Below, in pieces: positions 17,461-24,155 of a DNA stretch of 41,382 bases; the first letter of the stretch is position 1; every line of letters begins with the position of its first letter. The DNA comes from Clostridia bacterium (lineage in GTDB: Bacteria; Bacillota; Clostridia; Oscillospirales; SIG627): the NCBI GenBank assembly GCA_017517325.1, contig JAFWZW010000021.1, forward strand, positions 1 through 41,382. Direction: 5' to 3'. The position numbers and the translations under genes are program-made. The notes below the pieces were generated by a model, which did no database searches, was not told the DNA's origin, and worked only from the letters and a program-made list of their open reading frames with translations.

Positions 17461-17640
17461 TGAAGCCTCGGCTTTGCAGATGTGAAATTATAATTTTCGT
17501 CTTAATGAAGTTTTGTGCTAATGCACAAAGTGAAGTTAAGTGTGGCACCACACACGCAGGCACTTTACTTGCGAAGCAAACTTCACACACCGAAGATGTG
17601 CTTTGTGTATTGCGTGATGATATACCATTGTTTTGTAATG
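17461..17640. repeat. Second array of hairpins at the right edge of the AT-rich patch
   Basis: Several short stem-loops follow each other: TTTGTGC/GCACAAA (17512-17529), GTGTGG/CCACAC (17540-17553), and TTGC/GCAA around 17570-17580, with GAAGTT/AACTTC units between. ORFs read through here are spurious. The element is of the same hairpin-mosaic style as that at 15473 but with different sequence, and it bounds the patch on the other side. Confidence 0.55.
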
Positions 17641-17644
17641 GATG

Positions 17645-17682
17645 AAAAATCGACAAGTTTCAACGGAAACTTGTCGATTTTT
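17645..17682 (-). terminator. Terminator after a duplicated tRNA-Trp 3' end
   Basis: AAAAATCGACAAGTTTC pairs with GAAACTTGTCGATTTTT around a 4-base loop. On the reverse strand it directly follows the truncated copy of the tRNA-Trp 3' end. Confidence 0.85.
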
Positions 17683-17866
17683 GGCAGGGCACAAGGACTT
17701 ACCGTTTGCGGTTACCGAAAAAGTCTGCGGCGGGCTTTCGCCCTTCATCCTTGCCGTTTTCGACCGCGGCACCCACTTAGCCTTCGCTCCTCCCACTCCG
17801 TGGCGCTCAGGCACGTGCCCCAGTGCACGCTCCGCGCACCCGGGCTTCAAGCCGTATACTCATAGC
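17682..17866 (-). repeat. GC-rich cassette ending in a partial copy of the tRNA-Trp 3' end
   Basis: On the reverse strand this lies between the terminator of tRNA-Trp and a second terminator. Its last 19 bases (17700-17682) repeat the last 20 bases of tRNA-Trp including CCA, with one C missing. The rest (17701-17866) is GC-rich, has no convincing gene, and is related in sequence to the segment at 17996-18172: both contain TTTCGACCGC (17758-17767 and 18091-18100, forward strand), followed by alignable GCTC- and GGCGCTC-rich sequence. Confidence 0.7.
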
Positions 17867-17903
17867 AAAATAAAAGACACCACTTTGTGGTGTCTTTTAT
17901 TTT
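17867..17903 (-). terminator. Terminator of tRNA-Trp
   Basis: AAAATAAAAGACACCAC pairs with GTGGTGTCTTTTATTTT around a short loop, directly after the tRNA CCA end on the reverse strand. Confidence 0.88.
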
Positions 17904-17978
17904 GGCAGGGGCACAAGGACTTGAACCCTGGGCACGCGGTTTTGGAGACCGCTGCTCTACCAACTGAGCTATACCCCT
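17903..17978 (-). tRNA. tRNA-Trp (CCA anticodon)
   Basis: The 76-base gene folds fully: acceptor AGGGGTA with TGCCCCT, D-arm AGCTCAGTTGG, anticodon stem GCGGT/ACCGC with loop CTCCAAA (anticodon CCA), T-arm CAGGG TTCAAGT CCTTG, discriminator G and encoded CCA. The G discriminator and AGGGG acceptor match bacterial tRNA-Trp. Confidence 0.97.
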
Positions 17979-17995
17979 ATATTAAATTTTAAAAA

Positions 17996-18172
17996 TGGAT
18001 CGAGAGGAATCACGGAAGGGACTCGGCAGCGGAACCGCTGCTCTTTCTGTTGCGGTGCCCGAAATTTCTGCTCGCTGTTCGCTTCGCAAATTTCGACCGC
18101 AGCCACTCCTTATTGCTCGCTCGATCCGCCACCGACGGCGCTCGCAAACGTCCCCAACTGAGCTATACCACT
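17996..18172 (-). repeat. tRNA-end-bounded GC-rich remnant between tRNA-Met and tRNA-Trp
   Basis: On the reverse strand it opens with a 19-base tRNA 5' end (18172-18154) that differs from that of tRNA-Trp at one base, and ends in a CCA-type tail CTCGATCCA (17996). In place of the anticodon and T arms is a GC-rich cassette related to that at 17701-17866. No cloverleaf can form, so it is not a working tRNA gene. It may be a tRNA gene split by a cassette, or an element with tRNA-derived ends. Confidence 0.6.
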
Positions 18173-18189
18173 ATATGAATGATAAAATA

Positions 18190-18266
18190 TGGTGGGCCTT
18201 CAGGGACTTGAACCCCGGACCGACCGGTTATGAGCCGGCTGCTCTGACCAGCTGAGCTAAAGGCCC
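18190..18266 (-). tRNA. tRNA with CAT anticodon (Met elongator or lysidine-type Ile2)
   Basis: The 77-base gene has acceptor GGGCCTT paired with GAGGCCC-like AAGGCCC, D-arm AGCTCAGCTGG, anticodon stem GCCGG/CCGGT with loop CTCATAA (anticodon CAT), a normal T-arm, discriminator A and encoded CCA. Sequence alone does not decide between elongator Met and the Ile2 tRNA that TilS modifies. Confidence 0.93.
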
Positions 18267-18290
18267 ATACTCCGTGAATTTGCGGTGATT

Positions 18291-18319
18291 AGTATAACAA
18301 AAAAAAGCCCTTTTGTCAA
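18291..18319 (-). promoter_or_regulatory. Promoter of the reverse tRNA cluster, inside a terminator
   Basis: On the reverse strand TTGACA (18319-18314), 17-base spacer, TATACT (18296-18291), 25 bases before the tRNA. The -35 element forms the loop and part of the stem of the terminator for the upstream gene. Confidence 0.85.
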
Positions 18320-18328
18320 GGGCTTTTT
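18302..18328 (-). terminator. Terminator of the carboxypeptidase-like operon
   Basis: AAAAAGCCCTT pairs with AAGGGCTTTTT around a short loop, with runs of A and T on both sides, 20 bases after the stop codon at 18348. Confidence 0.85.
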
Positions 18329-18347
18329 CTTTTTTTGTTTTTAAAAA

Positions 18348-20120
18348 TCAGTCGGGCCAACGGCGGGTATTTTGTCGGCTTTCCCGAGGAGAGGGCGGTC
18401 TGCGGTCACCCGGTGCACGTCGGCTCTGCTGAGAGGGGCGACGGATCTGCTGTGAATTTTGGGGGCGAGACTTTGAGGGGGCGACGCGATAACGCTCTCC
18501 GTTTGCGGGGGCGGGCGGCGCTTTTCTTGGGGGAGGGGTGCCACCGCGGGAGGTCTGAGGCCGCTTGGACGGATGCTCTTTTCGGTACTTTTCCGGTACC
18601 TTGGCAACGGCGCGGGGGCCTGCTTGCGGGTGCTTTTTCTTTTTCGTAGGGGCTTCAAATGCATCGCTCTCGCCTGAGAGCACGCGGTAGCCTTCCCGCA
18701 GAACGATCTTGACGCGGTGCATTCTGGCGCTGGCCGCCTTTTTTTCCTCCAGGCGTACCTTTCTCATTCGCTCGTTTTCCTGACGGTTGATCTCTTCAAT
18801 GGCAAGGCGCCGTGCACGGTTTTTTCGAACGTACTGGATCCATACGGTTCCAATGAGGATCAAAACGTAGAGAATGGCGGCGGTGATGGCTAAGATCAAA
18901 ACCACCTTTGCAGGACCTTGGGAGAAGAAGCCCGTAATAGCGTCCCAAGTGACCAGCCACCGTGAAAGACCGATGTTGGACTGGGCCGTTAAGGGCACGG
19001 TGCCCAGCACTTCCCCTTGGTAGAGGATATCCAGTGTTCCGTAAGAATCCCCTTCAATTACCGGTGCGTTTACGGTATCCGAATCTGAATGGATCTCGTA
19101 GGTGATCTCTTCCTCCTTCAGATCCGAAGGGAGAAGAGCAGAAAAACTTTCGCCCGAAACCAGGATCATATGATCGACTCCGGCACCTAAACGCACCTTC
19201 TTTTCGCAGAGGATCTTACCCTTGGGGAGCACCTCCTGAATGGCAAAGGCTTCTTCGCCCCATTCCAGAAGGGCTTTGGCTTCCCGATAAGAGGAAATAT
19301 CCGTTTGGTTCTGTGCCTCGCTCCGATCCGTTCCGCCGGAAACGATGGCAAGGTAGGTGGCGTTGCCTTTTTGGTGGACCGATGCCACACAGTAGCCTGC
19401 GCCTTGGGTGTAGCCGGCAACCATCCCTCTGGCGCCCTTCATATAATAATCCGTGACGTAAGAGAAGGGGATCAGCGCGTTTTTGTTGGTGTAGACCCGC
19501 TCTTCCGTAAGGTTGGTGGCGGGTATGGTGATCTTGGGAGTCTCCGAAAGAAGCATAAAGTTGTTGACTCGATAGAGAGCCTTGCAAAGGATCAGGGTGT
19601 CCTGCAGAGAGGTATACATCACCGCGGCGTCTACCCCCGTTGGGTTGGCGTAATAGGTGTGCTCCATTCCCAGGTCTTTGGCACGCTGATTCATCTGCTC
19701 CACGAAGGTGGCGATACTGCCCCCTGCAACGGAAGCCAGCACCAAGGCGGCATCGTTGGCGTTTTGTACCACGAGGCCCGAAAGGAGCTGATCGAAGTCG
19801 ATCACTTCTCCAGCCTTCAGGCGCATAGAGGTGCCCCCTGCGGAAGAGAGCATTTCTTCCGTAACGGTAACGGTAACGTTTCCGTTGGCGGCTCTGTATT
19901 CGTAGGATAAAAGCGCGGTCATCAGCTTTGTGAAAGCGGCGGGGCTGAGGCGCACGTCGGTATTTTTTTCAAAGAGAATTTGGTCTGTTTCCAAATTGTA
20001 GAGGACGGCGGCGGTGCTGGATACTTCGGGAGGGGCGCTTTGGGCGGACGCAGAAAAAGGCGGCAGTAATAACACTACCGCAAGAAGGCTGCAGATCCAT
20101 ACCAAAAGCCTCTTTTTCAT
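18348..20120 (-). CDS. Catalytically dead D-alanyl-D-alanine carboxypeptidase homologue with basic C-terminal tail
   Basis: The start is taken at ATG 20120, which has AAGGAGA upstream and begins MKKRLLVWIC; the 590-residue product has a signal peptide ending near ASA (residue 26-28). The fold of the DacA/DacF (peptidase S11) family is clear from residues 30 to about 260, but all three active-site motifs are changed. SxxK is A62-F-T-K65 (Ser lost), SxN is N120-A-N122 (Ser lost), and KTG is V234-A-G236 (Lys and Thr lost). A family-like beta-rich domain follows, then a membrane helix (about 405-430) and a 160-residue Arg/Pro/Lys-rich tail. It is probably a membrane-anchored, non-enzymatic cell-wall or division factor, which is inference. 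It overlaps ribF by ATGA and ends the operon. Confidence 0.85.
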   Translation of the reverse strand: MKKRLLVWICSLLAVVLLLPPFSASAQSAPPEVSSTAAVLYNLETDQILFEKNTDVRLSPAAFTKLMTALLSYEYRAANGNVTVTVTEEMLSSAGGTSMRLKAGEVIDFDQLLSGLVVQNANDAALVLASVAGGSIATFVEQMNQRAKDLGMEHTYYANPTGVDAAVMYTSLQDTLILCKALYRVNNFMLLSETPKITIPATNLTEERVYTNKNALIPFSYVTDYYMKGARGMVAGYTQGAGYCVASVHQKGNATYLAIVSGGTDRSEAQNQTDISSYREAKALLEWGEEAFAIQEVLPKGKILCEKKVRLGAGVDHMILVSGESFSALLPSDLKEEEITYEIHSDSDTVNAPVIEGDSYGTLDILYQGEVLGTVPLTAQSNIGLSRWLVTWDAITGFFSQGPAKVVLILAITAAILYVLILIGTVWIQYVRKNRARRLAIEEINRQENERMRKVRLEEKKAASARMHRVKIVLREGYRVLSGESDAFEAPTKKKKHPQAGPRAVAKVPEKYRKEHPSKRPQTSRGGTPPPRKAPPAPANGERYRVAPSKSRPQNSQQIRRPSQQSRRAPGDRRPPSPRESRQNTRRWPD

Positions 20121-21031
20121 TGGTTCTCCTTCCACCACTTCCGCGCGTTTTCCGTGTCAACAGCGATCTGATCCGTCAGCTCCTCTAAGGATGCAAAGCA
20201 GGTCTCGCCGCGCAAAAATGAAAAAAATTCAATCTGCACGGCTTTTTCGTACAGATCTTCGGTATAATCGAATAAATGGGTTTCCGCCAGCACGACTCCG
20301 TCACAATCTACCGTGGGGCGAAGGCCAACGTTGCAAACCCCGGGGTAACGCTTTCCGCCTTCGTTCATGGCAACGGTGTAAACGCCCTTCAAAGGGAGGG
20401 CGTAATCATCCGGAAAGGCCTGATTCAAGGTAGGAAAGCCCATACGGGTGCCTAAATGCTTCCCGTGAAGAACGGGGAAGAGGATGGAATAGGGGCGCCC
20501 CAAAAGAGCGCTGACCTCTTCCATTTTTCCCTTGGATAAAAGATCGCGGATACGGGTGGAGGAAATGGGGCTGCCGCCTGCACAGACGGGATTGACCACC
20601 TGAACCTCCGTCCCTTTTTCTTCCAGATATTTCTTGAGAAAGGCGGCGTCCCCCGCTCCGTTTTTACCGAAGCGGAAGTTAAAGCCGCAGAATACTTTTT
20701 TTGCACCAAGCCGATCCAACAGGATCTGCTCGCAGAAGTCGACGGGGGAAAGATCCCGCACGGCTTCAAAATCCTCTAAGATCAGACTTTCGATGCCCAT
20801 TCCCCTCATAAGGGCTTCTTTTTGAGAGAGGGAGGTGATGGTGCCCGAGGTGAAATCACCCTTCAGAAAATGCTCCGGGTGGCGGCGAAAGCTCCAGACC
20901 AAGGCAGGGAGGCCGTCTTTTTTTGCGCACGTTGCACAGCGCTCCAATATGGCGCGATGCCCCAAATGGACCCCGTCAAAGTTGCCCAGTGCTACGCAGG
21001 TGCCGCGGGCAAAGTCGATTTGTTGCATCAT
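20117..21031 (-). CDS. ribF: Bifunctional riboflavin kinase / FAD synthetase
   Basis: The 304-residue protein phosphorylates riboflavin to FMN and adenylates FMN to FAD. The N-terminal adenylyltransferase domain has GNFDGVHLGHR (residues 17-27) and the SSTRIRDLL block (the family's ISSTxIR motif). The C-terminal kinase domain (from about residue 180) contains GTRMGFPTLN and LPLKGVYTV. Length is normal. Start codons ATG 21031 and 21028 are both possible. It abuts the upstream cyclophilin gene without a gap and overlaps the downstream gene by four bases, so coupled translation is likely. Confidence 0.96.
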   Translation of the reverse strand: MMQQIDFARGTCVALGNFDGVHLGHRAILERCATCAKKDGLPALVWSFRRHPEHFLKGDFTSGTITSLSQKEALMRGMGIESLILEDFEAVRDLSPVDFCEQILLDRLGAKKVFCGFNFRFGKNGAGDAAFLKKYLEEKGTEVQVVNPVCAGGSPISSTRIRDLLSKGKMEEVSALLGRPYSILFPVLHGKHLGTRMGFPTLNQAFPDDYALPLKGVYTVAMNEGGKRYPGVCNVGLRPTVDCDGVVLAETHLFDYTEDLYEKAVQIEFFSFLRGETCFASLEELTDQIAVDTENARKWWKENQ

Positions 21032-21544
21032 TCAGGCTTCCTGAACGAAGTACACTTCCTTCATTACCTGATCCAGAACGGGCTTATCCGCATAGTCGGT
21101 CTGTACGTCTGCAATGGCGTCGACGGTTTCGATGCCTTCCACAAGCTCACCGAAGGCAGCGTAGCTGCCGTCCAGATGGGGGGCGTTCTCGTGCATAATG
21201 AAGAACTGGCTTCCCGCAGAGTCGGGGGCCTGAGAGCGTGCCATAGAAAGAACGCCGCGGGTGTGCTTCAGATCGTTCTTTACGCCGTTGGCGGCAAACT
21301 CACCTTTAATGGTCCAGCCGGGGCCGCCGATGCCGATGCCCTTGGGGTCACCGCCCTGGATCATAAAGCCGGGGATCACGCGGTGGAAGATGAGCCCGTT
21401 GTAGAAGCCGCCGTCTACCAGCTTTTTGAAGTTTTCAACGGTGATGGGGGCAATTTCGGGGTAAAGGCGCGCCACCATTTCATCGCCGTTTTCCATTACG
21501 AATTTAACAAAATCGGTTTTCGTTTCACTTTTTACAAATGCCAT
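21032..21544 (-). CDS. Cyclophilin-type peptidyl-prolyl isomerase (cytosolic)
   Basis: The 170-residue single-domain cyclophilin catalyses cis-trans isomerisation at proline. It has the family blocks FHRVIPGFMIQGGD, LSMARSQAPDSAGSQFFI and AFGELVEGIETV, with the catalytic Arg in FHRVI. There is no signal peptide, so it is cytosolic. It lies 26 bases after the exported paralogue and directly before ribF; the two paralogues share most core residues, so they come from a tandem duplication. Confidence 0.95.
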   Translation of the reverse strand: MAFVKSETKTDFVKFVMENGDEMVARLYPEIAPITVENFKKLVDGGFYNGLIFHRVIPGFMIQGGDPKGIGIGGPGWTIKGEFAANGVKNDLKHTRGVLSMARSQAPDSAGSQFFIMHENAPHLDGSYAAFGELVEGIETVDAIADVQTDYADKPVLDQVMKEVYFVQEA

Positions 21545-21570
21545 ATCAGGATCCTCACGTTTCTTAAATT

Positions 21571-22212
21571 TTATTCTGCAGTTTTGTTTTCGGCGGAAAG
21601 GGCGGATTCCACGAAGAATACCTTTTCCATGATCTGTTTTTCCACGGGTGTTTCACCTGCAACCATACAGCCTGCGATCTCATCCACCACGTCCATTCCG
21701 TTGACTACCTTACCGAAGGCGGCGTAGTCGCCGTCCAGATGGGGGGCTTCCTTGTGCATAATGAAGAACTGGCTTCCTGCAGAATCGGGGTCTTGACCCC
21801 GTGCCATGGAAAGAACGCCGCGGGTGTGCTTTAAGTTGTTTTCAAAGCCGTTGGAGGAAAATTCACCCTTGATCTCCCAGCCGGGGTCGCCGAAGCCCGT
21901 ACCCTCGGGGCAACCGCCCTGGATCATAAAGCCCTTGATGACGCGGTGGAAGATGAGCCCGTCGTAAAACTTGTCGCTTACCAGCTTTTTAAAGTTCTTG
22001 ACGGTTTCAGGGGCAACGTCGGGGTAGAGCTCTACCACGATGCATTTTCCCGTATTCATCTGAATACAAACGAAATCTGTTTCTCCGTCAGCGGCGGAAA
22101 AGCCCTCGGGAAGGCCGCTTGCCACGCCGCTTTCCTCATCGGTGCAGGCGGAGAAGGCAATCAGGAGCAGCATACATAAAAGGATTGATACGATTCGGTT
22201 CATTTTTTTCAT
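21571..22212 (-). CDS. Cyclophilin-type peptidyl-prolyl isomerase lipoprotein
   Basis: The 213-residue protein begins with a lipoprotein signal (lipobox IAFSAC, Cys at residue 23), followed by a cyclophilin domain with FHRVIKGFMIQGGC and LSMARGQDPDSAGSQFFI. It is therefore a folding factor attached to the outer face of the membrane, aiding exported proteins. It overlaps the upstream small gene by four bases and is followed by its cytosolic paralogue. Confidence 0.95.
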   Translation of the reverse strand: MKKMNRIVSILLCMLLLIAFSACTDEESGVASGLPEGFSAADGETDFVCIQMNTGKCIVVELYPDVAPETVKNFKKLVSDKFYDGLIFHRVIKGFMIQGGCPEGTGFGDPGWEIKGEFSSNGFENNLKHTRGVLSMARGQDPDSAGSQFFIMHKEAPHLDGDYAAFGKVVNGMDVVDEIAGCMVAGETPVEKQIMEKVFFVESALSAENKTAE

Positions 22213-22544
22213 CGGTAATATTTGAAGTAACAGACGATACTTCTTTCCTTTCCTTGAATTTCATCATAGCCGGTAAAGATAACGCCGTCGTGGCTCATCA
22301 GTTCGCCCGACTGCACCTCTTCGTCCCGACATTTGAAGATAGAGGCGGTCTCACTGTTTACAAAGACCCACCCCGATCTGACACAGATATAAGCGTCCTT
22401 ACAAAGCACGATATCCCCGGTCTCGAGCCGTTCGGTGACGTATTTTAAGATCTTGCTGTCATATCTTGCTGCAGCCTCCCGCCGATAGGTGGGGGAAGCG
22501 TAATAGCGGTCGGGGAACAGTTTTTGGTATAGTTTCTTAAGCAT
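22209..22544 (-). CDS. Small uncharacterised protein, probably from a leaderless mRNA
   Basis: The start is taken at ATG 22544 (MLKKLYQKLFPD), giving 111 residues; the longer open frame upstream runs through the promoter and is not used. The product is mixed alpha/beta with an aromatic, beta-rich second half (DIVLCKDAYICVRSGWVFVNSE); no family is recognised. A perfect sigma-A promoter places the transcript start at or within a base of the start codon, and no ribosome site exists. It is the first gene of the cyclophilin-ribF-carboxypeptidase-like operon and overlaps the next gene by ATGA. Confidence 0.7.
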   Translation of the reverse strand: MLKKLYQKLFPDRYYASPTYRREAAARYDSKILKYVTERLETGDIVLCKDAYICVRSGWVFVNSETASIFKCRDEEVQSGELMSHDGVIFTGYDEIQGKERSIVCYFKYYR

Positions 22545-22550
22545 AATACT

Positions 22551-22579
22551 ATTATAGATTCTTTCCCCTCTCGTGTCAA
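22551..22579 (-). promoter_or_regulatory. Perfect consensus promoter of the cyclophilin-ribF operon
   Basis: On the reverse strand TTGACA (22579-22574), 17-base spacer, TATAAT (22556-22551). Only six bases separate the -10 box from the ATG, so the expected transcript starts at the A of the start codon. Confidence 0.9.
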
Positions 22580-22657
22580 GCGTACGGCAGGAAAAAGATG
22601 GGAAAGAAACAGGGTTTTGGCGGGGATACAAAAACACATAAAAATCTTCTGCATTTC

Positions 22658-22686
22658 TTGACAATTCGCGGGAAAAAGAGTATCAT
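22658..22686 (+). promoter_or_regulatory. Promoter of the polyamine transporter operon
   Basis: TTGACA (22658-22663), 17-base spacer, TATCAT (22681-22686). It diverges from the reverse promoter about 80 bases away. The potA start follows 66 bases downstream with GAGGAGGTAG as ribosome site. Confidence 0.85.
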
Positions 22687-22752
22687 TATCTTGCTATTTT
22701 TTGCGGTGCATTCCTTTAATGAAAAGGAGCATAAAAGTGAGGAGGTAGATAA

Positions 22753-24141
22753 ATGGAAAACCGCGTCTCCGGAACAGATGTACTCATTCGTCTGGAGGAC
22801 CTTTGCAAATCGTTTGATAACGAGCAGATCCTGAAAAGCGTCAATCTTTACATTCGGGATAAAGAATTTGTTACCTTGCTCGGCCCCTCGGGCTGTGGCA
22901 AAACTACCATCCTGCGATGTATTGCGGGGTTTGAGACCCCGGATTCCGGTAACGTGCTCTTCGATGGAAAAAGCATTTTGGATACGCCTGCCCACGAGAG
23001 ACCCATCAACACCGTTTTTCAGAAGTATGCTCTTTTTCCGCATCTGAACGTCTTTGATAACGTGGCGTTCGGCTTGCGCATAAAAAAGACCCCGGAAAAG
23101 GAAATTCGCCAAAAGGTGAGAAAAATGCTTGCCATGGTGGATCTGAAGGGGTATGAAAGAAGACCCATTTCCAAGCTTTCCGGCGGTCAGCAGCAGAGAG
23201 TTGCCATTGCACGCGCACTGGTGAATATGCCCCGCCTTCTGCTTCTTGACGAGCCCTTGGGCGCGCTGGATCTGAAATTGAGAAAGGATATGCAGCTGGA
23301 GTTGAAGAACCTTCATCGCCAGTCGGGCATCACCTTCCTTTACGTGACCCACGATCAAGAGGAAGCCCTGACCATGAGTGATACCATCGTGGTCATGAAA
23401 TCCGGCACCATTCAGCAGATCGGTTCTCCTCAGGATATTTATAACGAGCCCGCTAACGCCTTCGTTGCGGATTTTATCGGAGAAAGCAATATCTTCGATG
23501 CCCGTATGGAGGAGGATAACAAGGTTTATCTTTGCGGCTCCGTTTTCGACTGCGTGGACCCCAAGCCCGCCGATCTGGTGGACGTGGTCATCCGTCCCGA
23601 GGACGTAGAGATCGTTCCCGCGGGAGAGGGAACCGTTACGGGCTTCGTGGAAGCCAGCCTCTTTAAAGGGGTGCATTATGAAATGACCGTTTCCTGCGGC
23701 GGTGAGCAGTGGATCATTCATTCCACCCGCTCCGTGGAGGCGGGCAATACCATCGGTATGCGCGTTGCCCCCGAAAACATTCATGTAATGAAGCGTATGT
23801 TTCCCACCGAATCCAACCATCTGGAGGCCAAGGTCACCGAGGTTTCGGAGGAGGGCGAGGTCACCCTTGAGATCGATGGCGAAAGCGTTACCCTGCCTGC
23901 TACGGGTACCTACGAGCAGGATCAGGTGCTTTCCCTGCAGATTAAGCCTGAGGATCTGGAACTTTGCGATCCCGACGATGCACAGTTTACCGGCATTTTA
24001 GACAGCAACGTCTGGAAGGGCAGCTTCTATGAAATGATCGTGATCAGCGAGCATCGCCGTTGGCTGATCAAGAGCCAGATGGACGAGCAGGCAGGCTCTG
24101 AGGTCGCCTTCCGCTTTGCAACCGGTAAAACGGTGCTCTGA
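22753..24141 (+). CDS. potA: Spermidine/putrescine ABC transporter ATP-binding protein with doubled C-terminal domain
   Basis: PotA powers uptake of polyamines through PotB/PotC. Walker A GPSGCGKT lies at about residues 44-51, the Q-loop in [10 protein letters not shown], the signature [15 protein letters not shown], Walker B LLLLDEP, and the switch His in VTHDQEEA. At 462 residues it is about 90 longer than usual. After a normal TOBE-type domain (KGVHYEMTV, then WIIHS) a second one follows (KGSFYEMIV, then WLIKS), so the regulatory/structural domain seems duplicated in tandem. First gene of potA-potB-potCD. Confidence 0.93.
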   Translation: MENRVSGTDVLIRLEDLCKSFDNEQILKSVNLYIRDKEFVTLLGPSGCGKTTILRCIAGFETPDSGNVLFDGKSILDTPAHERPINTVFQKYALFPHLNVFDNVAFGLRIKKTPEKEIRQKVRKMLAMVDLKGYERRPISKLSGGQQQRVAIARALVNMPRLLLLDEPLGALDLKLRKDMQLELKNLHRQSGITFLYVTHDQEEALTMSDTIVVMKSGTIQQIGSPQDIYNEPANAFVADFIGESNIFDARMEEDNKVYLCGSVFDCVDPKPADLVDVVIRPEDVEIVPAGEGTVTGFVEASLFKGVHYEMTVSCGGEQWIIHSTRSVEAGNTIGMRVAPENIHVMKRMFPTESNHLEAKVTEVSEEGEVTLEIDGESVTLPATGTYEQDQVLSLQIKPEDLELCDPDDAQFTGILDSNVWKGSFYEMIVISEHRRWLIKSQMDEQAGSEVAFRFATGKTVL

Positions 24142-24155
24142 AGGGAGGGGGAGGC

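Noticed and set aside
17682-17978. Whole AT-rich patch as an island inserted at tRNA-Trp
   Set aside because: The duplicated tRNA 3' end lies on the near side with only the GC-rich cassette between; no second copy bounds the two-gene patch on its far side near 15.4 kb.
17460-18255. Several forward ORFs (61 to 116 residues) over the tRNA cluster
   Set aside because: They read through tRNA genes, hairpins and cassettes (for example peptides with DLNPG from T-arms) and are not genes.
22545-22664. N-terminal extension of the 22209-22544 gene to 151 residues
   Set aside because: The extension runs across a perfect promoter and has no ribosome site, so the ATG at 22544 is preferred.
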